Assembly (NCBI GenBank): GCA_026874595.1
Contig: CM049308.1
Span: 12,055,501 to 12,119,500, forward strand
Length of the DNA: 64,000 nt
Source of the DNA: Sipunculus nudus
Lineage: Eukaryota > Annelida > Sipuncula > Golfingiida > Sipunculidae
Direction of reading: 5' to 3'
Positions within the stretch are counted from its first letter, which is position 1. Each line of letters starts with the position of its first letter. Positions 1 to 11,200 of the stretch are shown one piece after another. The position numbers and the translations under genes were made by a program. Below the pieces are notes generated by a model. It ran no database searches, was not told the origin of the DNA, and was given only the letters and a program-made list of their open reading frames with translations.

Positions 1-545
1 TTTCTCATTTTTCAACACGTCTATAATAGGACTTATACCAACGGTCCATTGGTCCATCTGTCCATCTGTCCGTTAACTTTCACTGCAGTGTTGCTGTGAT
101 AACTTACCGAGCATTGATTGATTTTCACTTAACTCACCATACTTACCAGTAGATTATCTCACCGGAGTTTGCTTATGGGAAAATCCATGCTTATTTAATG
201 AGGTCAGAGCTCAAAAGGCTACTTTATGGTGTCACCTTGATAATTTACCAGGAATATGATGGATTTTGACCAAACTCAACAGAAGTATACTTACTTAAGT
301 TTGATTTCCAGCAAAATCTATTTATATTTGATGAGGTCAGAGGTCACCAGACTGTGGTGGCACCATTCTGACTACCAAAACTCATTTGGATTTTCATGAA
401 ACTCATAACAAAAATTAACCAATAGAGAATCTCGTCTGAATTACATTCTCAACAAAATTCACATATATTTAATAAGGTCAGAGGCCACAAGATAAGTGAC
501 ATGTGTATTATGCACCATTTGGTATTTTGCGGTGCTCTTGTTTAA
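1..545. repeat. Diverged ~135-bp tandem repeat
   Basis: Three related units can be aligned on the phrase 'gaggtcagag' or 'aaggtcagag' near 199, 331 and 470, which gives a period of about 133-136 bp. The block begins with 'ggtccatctgtcc' words and ends near 'gcggtgctcttgt' (about 528-542). It looks like the core and tail of a dispersed repeat whose left end lies outside the window. No coding capacity was seen. Confidence 0.55.
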
Positions 546-669
546 CACAGAGTCTTTACTGACTTTTATTGAGGTAGCAAGTCTTTAAAGAAAGTAAAAT
601 ACAAATTCTGTTATATGTTCAAAAACATTATAAAATGGCAGCCATGCTGAATGCAGAGAACTAAGCACC

Positions 670-831
670 AGGGGCCTGTTGCAATAACATTTTACTGGAC
701 TTAAGCCCAGTTGCGGGCCTAAATACCATTGTGACAATTGTGACGTCATAATGGTTACCATAGTGACACACAGGTGCCCCCGGGCTTAAGTCACCTACAT
801 GACTTAAGTCACCTTATTGCAACACACCCCT
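670..831. mobile_element. Small MITE with terminal inverted repeats
   Basis: The ends are inverted copies: AGGGGCCTGTTGCAATAA on the left, and the reverse complement of the right end reads AGGGGTGTGTTGCAATAA. The 162-bp interior contains 'ttaagtcacc' words and no ORF. No clear target duplication was found, so the superfamily is undetermined. Confidence 0.6.
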
Positions 832-1389
832 GAGCTTGAAAAGGCTTTCAGCATGAACAAGATATTTATCTGCCTCAGAGTTGGGTTGTCACTAGGGTTC
901 AACATGATGTCTGTTATGTCTCTTGTGATGAAATTAGTGTTGACCAGAGTGAGAAATGTAAATATTGATTAATGGTCTGATGTTTGTGATTGATTATTGA
1001 TAGAGTTGATTCTCAGGTAAAATATTTATATTGATTGTTAATAAGGGAAAAGTATACAGTTTGTATAGATTTCCCTACCTGATTATGAAGATGTATTTTT
1101 GAATATAATTTTTCTCAGAGCTATTGATAATAGAATTTATTCTTGTCAGAGCCACCAATAATCATATTGATTATCATCACAGCCATTGGTAATAATACTG
1201 GTCTTCTTGCCTCAATCAACATATAAATTTCTCTGTATGTTGTGCCATTTCTAATGAGGTTATTTTGTCATGATTACATTTGATCTGTGCAAGCATCACT
1301 TGGTTATTACAATAACCAGAGCAGGAGGACTGCAACATGTTCATTATGCAAGCAGTGTTTAACTTTATCATTATTGCATATAATTTCAG

Positions 1390-1508
1390 CTGATGAAAAT
1401 GATGAGCTCCACCGACACTCCCCTCAACACTGTGTCCCTGCTACAAGAAAAACAGAAGATAGAAAAATCACCGTACATTCTACTTAGTGGCAGCAAATCA
1501 TTTACGTC
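1390..1508 (+). CDS. Possible internal coding exon of an unidentified gene
   Basis: An acceptor (…ataatttcag) precedes an open frame beginning L-M-K-M-M-S-S-T-D and containing [16 protein letters not shown] consensus donor GTAAGT follows at 1509. The frame looks protein-like (Gln/Lys/Glu-rich, then Ser-rich) and stays open across both splice sites. I do not recognise the protein. If the donor is skipped, the frame stops at 1510-1512 (TAA). Upstream exons would lie outside the window. The gene would converge tail-to-tail with AMN. Confidence 0.38.
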
Positions 1509-2009
1509 GTAAGTTGTTTCACATTCCGTAATTACCATGAAACTCGTTGAAAGTTATATAGTAAAAATTAAAATAAAGTGTTTAAACAAAAGAAAAGAAC
1601 TTAGTAGATGTGTTCTTTTAAAAAACAGGAGATAATTTATGCTTGCTTGCAGATTTTGCTGAAAAATATTCAGGGTATTTTGTTTTATCTCTAGTCTTTA
1701 AATCAAGTTGAAATGTAAAAATAAGTGCTTGGCTAACTCTAAACAATGAACTGTTAAAATTGGCTTTTGCTTTTCAATTGACTTTCTGGTTTGCTTTAAA
1801 AATGGTTGATTTTGAAACCATTTAGGCTGATAATTCAGCATTAGACTTAAAGTTAAATGGAAAATTATTTGTCTCATAATCTGCTCAACGCTAATACAAA
1901 TTTTGTGACAGTTTAACGTAGAATCCTTGAGTGAAACTGCTCATTTGTTAGCTTAATGTTGATAATTGTTGGAACAATGGACTTATTCAGCAATATTTTT
2001 ATATTATAG

Positions 2010-2037
2010 AAACAGTGGATCTCTTAGCAAGCATTGA
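2010..2037 (+). CDS. Possible terminal coding exon of the same unidentified gene
   Basis: The acceptor 'atattatag' ends at 2009. Joined in phase to the exon at 1390-1508, the frame reads S-N-S-G-S-L-S-K-H and stops at TGA 2035-2037. A canonical AATAAA lies at 2306-2311, a plausible distance for a short 3' UTR. The exon is very short, so support comes mainly from phase and the polyadenylation signal. Confidence 0.3.
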
Positions 2038-2695
2038 TATCAGCACACTTGGAATTTAGTAGTAGGTGCTCTGCCAGTATCAGCTGACTGTCTGCATCTT
2101 AACAACACTGAGGACAACATCTCTCATCGTCACGTGTCATCCCACCAGACAGATTCTTACACCTATATCATGGTGTCTCTGTGAACTGTATGCAGCTCTC
2201 AGTCTCTAAGCTTTCAAGTTCTTATGTCACCAATCCATTAAGGAACGTGTATAAGCTGAAATACTGAGTGAATGGATAAAACTTGCTACAAGCACAAACC
2301 CACAGAATAAATTCTATTTTATTCAACCCACATGTTGTTCAAAGAATGTGAATGTGTTTTCCTTATCAATAACTGTCAATCATTGTCAGAATGATAGGGA
2401 CTGTCCTATAGGGAGAACCATTGTGCTGTCTGTAATGATTAAGAACATAATGGATTTTAATTCAAAGAGAGGTACTTTCTATTACGTCAATCAGCCAGTG
2501 TTGTACATCAAAGGCATTAGTTATAAATCCCTTTATATTCTTCAAGCATGCTGGATGTGAACTTATGAAGACTGTTGCAAATGATAAAGATCTTCAAGTA
2601 ACTTAAATTTAATAAAGTGAATGAAAGTCCTAACAGTTCACTGAAATATTCAGGATACAGCCAGCAACTTGAAGATATCTATCTATCTATCTATC

Positions 2696-2728
<33 letters not shown>

Positions 2729-4930
2729 ATAATGTCAGTAATTTGGTGGTTCCACAGCTGTGTGTTTTGTCAGATACTATGCCGATGCAAACTGGTATTA
2801 AATTCAACTATTAACACAAGGAGACCAAAAAAAAATTAACATTATAACATGGATATCAACGAGCAATATACAAGCTTTGTAACAGTTAAGATATATTTCT
2901 ATTAGTTATGAGGATATGAATAAATGTATACATTGATGTCTTACTGGTGTCTGCACTCCAAGTTTATGTGTTGAGGGATTGATGTTATAAAAGACCTGCA
3001 AGTCTGATGCTGAGGTTTAATACATGGATCAACATAAATCTTCTCATCATCTGGCCTGCAGATTATTTGTTCAGGTCATTAGCTGAATTGAACAATGTTT
3101 ATAGTTTATTCCTTCATAGTTTTCCCTTGTGGCCTCGTGGAATGTTTCTCACAGGGAATGTGCAGTATCGATCCAATCAGTCCTTGTCTTCAGAAAAGAA
3201 TGCTTCATGTGTAATTGAACCAACTTTGTTAAATTAAATCACTTCCAAGTTAATATTCATAATGTTTATAAAACATATATTAAAGCTACCTTTTTCATAG
3301 AATATTTTGGTTTACTCTCCATCATATTGATGAACTTCAGGTAATTCTTTTTCTGAAAATTTCTTATATTACCTCTGTGATGGATGTATGAGCTTGTTTA
3401 TCTACAAGTTGTCAGTAAACACAGAAATGTTGACAAACAGTAAAAACCATGTACCCTTCAGGTGGTTGGTTGCATATGCGCAGAAACTGAAAGGTCACTA
3501 GTTGCAAAACACCTTTTGCAGAACTGGTTTGTCCAACTTGCCATCAGATAACCTACTGAATGTGTTTTGATTATTTTTCTAAGTACCCCACCTTATAAAC
3601 ATGTGGATGTAAACAAAATTAACAGCCTATGTGCAGTGGGATCTGCGGTTTCTAGCATATTTATATTAGAGGTTTCAGGGATTAACTTTAGTGTAATAGA
3701 CTTAAGACATCAGTAAAGGGTTTATTTTTTGCCAAAAGATGTGTAAAAAAATGTCCTGGCAGGATATAATAATCATTTCATTTTATATTCAGATATAGCA
3801 GGCTTCCATACTTTCACCCTGTTTTAGTCATAAATACACAATAGACACTGTTCTTCACAATTTTATTGATCTTTGTGGCATTCTGTGTGCTATATTTCAC
3901 AGGGTTCATGAAAAGATTTTATATTATGCTTGAACATTCGTAGTTAAACTTGCAAATTTACACAAATTTTCACATATTGCACAAATCATTGGATGCATTC
4001 ATTGAAATTAATATTTGACATAACTTGCTCAATGAAACATTCTACCACTGGAAATTCCTCACCAAAGTCATTTTAACCCAGTGTAACTCTTTGATGGAGC
4101 AGGCTCTGGCATCTGCTGTTTATATATTAATATCCTATAATCCACTGCAGCCATCATCACTATCTTTCGCAGGCATACTGATTTGATCATATGACAAATA
4201 TACAAAAAGGTTTTGGTTTTGGCACTTGTGTTTTATTTTTTGCCAGCAAAATAATACTCTCAACTTTTTCAGTTTGTTCAGAAAATACTAACCACGCAGC
4301 TTATATATCGTTGCTAACATGTTCTTAGTACACGGGTCATCAAATGAATTTGAATTCAGTTAAATCCTTTTCATTGGCATCATCACTTAATTGTTAAAGT
4401 TAAAAATGTTAGTTGAACAACTGCAGCTATCAGCATCAAATTTTTCAGGCATATCATTCATGTCACGGGGATAAAGATTTAAGTTGCATGTGTTGCAGCT
4501 TACAAGTCAGTTGGCCTGCTTTCCATGAACCAAAATGATATTTAAAACCATATTAAAACATATAAAAATTATGCTTCAGACATGGCTATCAGAAGGTTAA
4601 TGATATAGTCATATCATTAGAAATATAAAATCTTCATAGAACATAAACTTTTGATGACAACTAAATATTTTTCTTCGTATAATATGTTGCCTGTAACCAA
4701 ATATCTCAAGTTTAGCTGCAGATATCACCAACATATGTTAATGGCATATTGATTATACCAGAGTCAACTTGCTCTCTGTTGGCTGAAAAGGTATATTTTA
4801 GTGTCTCATTTCATTACCAATGATTATGCACAATATTTAGTTAACAAATAATATTATTGCACTCATTATTGCACACAATTTGACCAAAGATCTTATGGCA
4901 CATTTCAATGATTTTTCTTATACAAGTGCA
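2038..4930. other. Intergenic AT-rich DNA
   Basis: This stretch lies between the putative plus-strand gene and the AMN 3' end. It contains an ATCT/AT/GT compound microsatellite (about 2678-2728). The short ORFs here have no splice context and no recognisable content. I see no gene. Confidence 0.5.
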
Positions 4931-4935
4931 TAGTA

Positions 4936-4941
4936 TTTATT
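4936..4941 (-). terminator. Candidate AMN polyadenylation signal
   Basis: On the minus strand this reads AATAAA, about 260 nt beyond the AMN stop codon at 5199. It is the first canonical hexamer I see downstream and would give a short 3' UTR. Confidence 0.4.
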
Positions 4942-5198
4942 CCTTTTCACAATACACAACATGTTACTCGTTCAATATTTTCTATTATCACCTTAAACAA
5001 GATCAATACACAGTAGCTTCCTTTTGGTAAAAACATTTGAAACAAAATGTTGGACATGGGTGTTTAATAATAATTAAAACTTGAAGACAGAATCTCTACA
5101 GCTCCCTCCTTCCTTAATTCCAGCTTGTATCCTATGGATAGGAAATTGAGTTAACCATTTTTGCCCATTTTCTGATGTGATTTTGTGTCTGTGGAGTT

Positions 5199-5267
5199 CT
5201 AGATTTTGCTTTCTCCATCTTGGTCGTCATCCATGCTGAACACAGGGTTGATCCTCAAGCCCGGATC
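5199..5267 (-). CDS. AMN: AMN exon 13: C-terminus with NPVF
   Basis: Reads D-P-G-L-R-I-N-P-V-F-S-M-D-D-D-Q-D-G-E-S-K-I and stops at TAG 5199-5201. The N-P-V-F motif recalls the human F-R-N-P-V-F signal but lacks Phe at -2. Confidence 0.92.
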   Translation of the reverse strand, partial: DPGLRINPVFSMDDDQDGESKI

Positions 5268-8200
5268 CTGAAAATAAGAAAAATCTTGAACTCATGCCAC
5301 CCCCTTTCTTTTCCTTAAGTTAAATTTTCACACACACACATACACACATATGATATATATATATATTGTATTGGTATAGTAAAAAACATTGGTACAGCAA
5401 AATATCATATTTGTATATACATTTACTGGATAGGTATTGGAATAGTGTGTTTAAGATAGAAAAAGGTCAAATTAAATATCCTAAATAGGGAATATTTGTT
5501 GCTGTAGTCAGTGACTAAGAACCAGGGGCGTCAATATAGGGGGGGGGGGGGATGGGGGGTATATATACCCCCCACTTTTTGGCAAGAGGGGATGGCCAAT
5601 GTAATCATCCCCCCCCCCCCCACTTTTCAGAGAATAATATTATAATATTGCAAATGAATTATATTAATTAATAGAATAAAAGACTTTGGATCCATTTACT
5701 AAAAAATTTTATATCTAAACCTTGCTTTCAATTACAAAATAACTTATTTTCTATTAAAATATAATTATTTGAAATATTATTTAGTGTATACATAATCATA
5801 TATATATATACATTTATATATACATAAATTTAATATATATATATATATATATAGTTGAATATGTCACTCAGAGATGCTGAAAAAGGTATATGTGTGTGTG
5901 TATATATAAATATACAAAGTCATCCCCCCCACCCTGGAAGAAAAATTGACGCCACTGCTAAGAACCCATTTATATTATCATTACCATAACTGAGACAGGC
6001 TGAATGAATGGAACATGAATACACAGGAAAGTCTGTTCACTGCCCAAGGGAATCGAACCCATGACCTTCAGATTGCTGTTCATCTCCTCTATCCACTGAG
6101 CTACAATAGATCCCCAGCCCCTCTGTGTATTCAGTGAAGCTACTTCGCTGGTTCTTATAGAAGTGTGCAAATACACGGGGGTTCGGGATCTGCTGTAGCT
6201 CAATGGATAAAGCAGACAACCAACAATCAGAAGGTCATGTTTAAGATTCTCATTGGCAGTTAACCAACTTTTCTGTGTAACCAGCATAGCCGAGAATAGC
6301 CCTGAATACTCATTATATATATATATATATTATATGTGAAACAAATTAATAACACAGAACCAGTGAAGTCAATATAACCAAGTTTTAGGTAACAGTGTTG
6401 ACAGACCACTTACAGCCGTAGTTGAATACACTGGGTTCACAAAGCCAGCACCATCCTGTCTCTCGATCTCCTGTACTGCACCTTGACCATACATGGGGTT
6501 GACAAAGCCACTGTCTGCTCCCATACCACCAATACTGGCAGCAGCACTGTCCAATGGAGGCCCAGGCTGAACTGCTGAGGTAGGGGGCATCTGTACTCCC
6601 AGCTTAAAAAAATATACCTAATACTGTAATTACAGTGTCTTGTTTAATGTACTACATTCTAATAATGACATCACAACACTGTCACATGTGACTTGCGAAC
6701 CCATTACTGATAGTCTCATATCATCAGGTTTTTATGTGATAGAGACGTCTGATTAAAAAACATATATATTTTCATTAATTTCTTTATTTAATTTGTACAT
6801 GACAGTGACTGCAACAAGTGACATGCTGACTGAGACATCTAGATGTAAAGTTCAAGATAATCACTTCTGTACTGCTGTGGGGCTCAGCGTATTACCAGGT
6901 TTATCTTGATTTCTTCCAGGTGTAATATTGAACTTATTTATCATATGAAGCTACAGGGAGTTAATTGTAAATATGATAATTAGTACTGGTCAATTAACAA
7001 GGTGAATTTACCTGTACAGGTGATAATGATTGAAAAAGCTAACCAGCTGATAAACTGTTTGGCTTACCTGTACAGGTGATACTGATTAAAAAAAGCGAAC
7101 CAGCTGATTAACTGTTTGGCCTACCTGAACAGGTGATACTGATTAAAAAGGCAAACCAGCTGATAAACTGTAGGGCTTACCTGTACAGGTGAACCATACA
7201 TGGGATTCTCAAAACTTTGTGGTCTTGCATCAAAGGTAACTGGACCAGTAAAACCTGGTGACCCAAGTTCAACCTCATCTTCCTTCCCAAACCTTGTAAA
7301 CCTTCTCCTGAGGGAATACATTCTGTCTAGTTGTTGTCTCAGCCTGTAAGTTTATAAGGAAATATGTTTTCATGGTGGATAAAACATAAAATAAAAAAAA
7401 AACAGGGGCATAATTGAAATATGTCTCAAAACACAACACCTTGACAGTAATTTAATTAACTGTTACATGTATATACCTTAAAGGGGCCCAATCACCTATC
7501 TGACCTATATTAACTAAACGTGTTTATAATATGTGGGAGCCCACAACAAGGGCATCTGGCAGCAAGTCAGATAATCAAGAGATCTGCAAATGGCGCTTTG
7601 CAACAAGTGACCTTTCTACCTCCACATATATGGAACCTACCACCTTAGGTGACATGTTTTTCCTGTTTGTCAATATTGCTATGTTTACAAATATGTTGTT
7701 GTTAAAGGCATCCTTCACAAAGGCATTATAAGAACTTTTTAACAAGCAAATTTACCCTTATATCATTAATATATACACAGAGGAGGTTAGAAATCACATA
7801 AATTCTTTTTTCAAAAGGTAGATGAATGGGCATCTTTAATGGCCTACCGTGCCCACAATTCATTTACCTTTCTACAATATGAAATATTGGCAGCAATAAC
7901 AGGCATAGGTTTGTTACTTGTGTGCAAGTTTACGCCATCTTTAATATATACTGTACCTTCTCCTGTCCATGAGACAGAAAACAGCCAAACCAATTAGAGC
8001 CAGCACCAGCAGGATAGACAGAAGAATACCAGCAATGCTGCCACCAGACAAACCTGTCAATCACATCAGTTCATACTATAAATAGATGTTGTGATGGTGT
8101 GGATTTATTGTACAGAACAATTATCTCTGTATCTGTTGTAGTGTAATTTTATCATGGATGGTTATGATACTGTTGTGATAACATGATGTCACATTTCCAT

Positions 8201-11200
8201 GGTATATCCAGTCAACAGTACAGTGAGATTAAGGTTAGCTTTGATCAGCATAGCTCAGTACAGTTTTGTCAGGTATTCATTCGAGAAATGAGGAAGTAAA
8301 GTCATTTTTAGCTCAGAGACTGATTCGGTGCAAAACAATATACTCGTATTCCAGAGAGATAAGAAATTGTCAGGGAGTTTATAAAGATGAAGGGGAGTTC
8401 CAATGAGCTGCAACATCTTCTGGGATACTATACGCAGGAGTATTCATTATACGTGCAGGCATCCTAATGGTCTTGTCTTTTCTGATATTTTGTCAGGCCG
8501 CCATATTTTTTCCTAATTAATTTAGCAAATTAAGCCCTGGTTTATAGTCATTCTCATGAAATATTACTATATCACAGCATTAAAAGTCTAAAATCGACAA
8601 TTTTAACAGAATAGCACTGTACTTAATTCCCCCTACATCCCTATATGTGCAATATTTTTTCAAATACTTTGTAGCCTACGTAGCCTACTGTTTATGATTG
8701 GTAAAGGTTATTAGGATGCCTTTCCCTGCACCTTGTAATCTGAAACAGGACCTTTATTGTTATATACCTTTGAGAGCTCCCGGAGTGGCACTAGCGCTGG
8801 AATACTGTACTTGGAGACCTGTGACCCCGTACTTCTGCTTTCCTTTTATATCTGTAAACAGTCATCAGGTTACAGCTGATATATAATGATTTTAGCAGTC
8901 AAGCTATATGGTTGTCTTATCTATAATATTATGACAGAAAAGTCACAGCAGGAAAATCAGAAGTAATATAGGATGTTTTTCTCAGAACAAGACCCTACTC
9001 GAATGCTACATCTTAAACTGATATTTCTCAGTAATTAAAATTAGATTGTAAATTTCATATACTTAAAATATGGAGGCTTTTCCAAAAGGCAAATTTATTT
9101 CTTTTTGGATCACATTAAGTTATTGGCAAATGTCTAGTGACATTAGGAATAAAAAACATTTTATTAAACAATTTTATTGACGATTGACAAAGTTTTATGG
9201 TTCCATTTATGATATAATCAAATGATCAGTCATTTTGAGACTGAAAATATAAAAAGTGTCAAAGATATATTTGCGAAAAACAGTCCATTCCGTACCATCA
9301 TTCAAGGCTTTGGCGACTGCCTTGCCCACGTTGTTGGCCTTGTTTCCATCACCACTGTCAATCAGCACAACCTGGATGCTGCCATCCGTAACCTTGGAAA
9401 CCACCAGCTTCACATCTTTGTTTTCTGGCTGAAAATAACAGTTGCCACTTGCTAAAAAATCGTTAACAAAATGTTTATTTACGTATTTTGATAAAAAATA
9501 GATTGAATTGAGGGAAGTCTTTGTTGAAAGTTTCCTTGATTGAAAAGACCTTATTTCATTCTTAATGGCTGGCAATGACAGACCAAAAGGCATGCTTTAA
9601 ACTACTGTACCACGTGAACAAAGATGTCATTTTACTTTCGTAAACTAGACTTTTGCAGAAAAATGTTGCTCCCGCTGACTCGTTTATTTCCTATATTTAC
9701 CTATGAAACAAGGGACCCATGGGTCACGGCGCTCAACAGATTTTTGGAATATTTCAGCCTTTTTTTCCATTGTAATTGTTATATAATATATATTTATATT
9801 AGCATTTGTTGAGCTAAGAAAAAAGGACCCTGCTGTTTGGTGATAATGTATTAAAAATATGATTGCCAAACTTATACCTGAAAAGGAACAGTAACAGTTT
9901 TGAAAGGGGAACTCTAGCTATTAGGCCAGCCAAGGGAGTAGCGTCATAATGACCCTCTGGCATAGCCAAGGGAGATGCTTGGAGTGAAGCAGTCGCATAA
10001 CATAGGTTAGGGCTGCATCTCTCACTGCAGACCACTGGACTGGGTTTTTCTTGAAATCAACACTTGACATGGTGTATGAAAACTTTAATAAAAGCTACCT
10101 TTTTCACCAATTCCTTTCAAATTTCAGATTTTATTAGCTTGAAACCTTGTCTGTCCATCACGTGAAAATAAAAGCGAATGTTCATTCGGGGAAAAAATAA
10201 AGGTAATGATTTGACATTTATGCTAATTAAACAAAAAAATTACAAAGTTTTGATCTAATTTCTGGTATACAATTAAAACTAAGTTGAATAAAGATATGTG
10301 CTTGATATAAGCTATCTAGCGAAACAAATAACATGTTAATTGAGTAAATATCTTTCCTGATTTTTGACAAAAGGCATTATGTTTGGGCCAATAACTTCAA
10401 AGAATCACGCAGTATTGACCTAATATTTTGGCATGTACATAGGAAATACATGCAAGAATAGTTATATCAAATATATAGATTAACAACATTGGTTTTCATA
10501 GTGTAACAATCGGTTTTAACTGGACAACGGAGGTTTTTTCCTTCATTTCTCAAAGGAACCAAGTCGCAGTGACCCAGTTTCAGATTTGTTTTGAGAACTT
10601 TGTGACATCTAAATCTATGTCAAATTTTGGATTCGTAGGTTTAACGGTTTCAAAACGTGCCCTGTTAACGGACATCCGGACGGGTGACGGACAAAGGACC
10701 ATGACTATAACTCAGATGACTTATAGTCAGCTGGGCTAAAATCTGGTCTCCTATATTTGTCTACATTTATACCATAATCTCCTATATTTCCTATATATTT
10801 TGCACTGCAAAATGATGATTCTGATATTATTGTTATTACTGACAATTTAGTTTTATAAACCTCTTATTATCGAATACATGCAGAACTGTATATTTAACTG
10901 TATAGGCCTACACAAGTAAAGCCATCTAAATACATTAAGCAGACCTTTAAGGCTGCTTGGGGCCTAGATGGTCATGTGAAATTATCGACAAAACCACGAT
11001 TGTCCATTGAAAACTCCTATATTTGTTCCTTTATATTTGGCTTTAATTCATATATACTTCTAAATTTTTGTCTCAGGTCCTATACAATGCCTATTATTTC
11101 AGTAACCTAGTCTGAGCCCGAAAAATCGATTATAAAAAGGAAACTGTGAGGTTTAACAGCGGAAAGAACGGGTGAAGAAGGTGGGCATTGAAAACGTGAT

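Noticed and set aside
6042-6116. tRNA gene on the minus strand
   Set aside because: A and B boxes are present but the acceptor stem does not pair, and a second decayed copy exists nearby, so it is a SINE head.
6037-6287. Minus-strand ORFs of 60 and 105 codons
   Set aside because: They overlap the inverted tRNA-derived SINE pair in an AMN intron.
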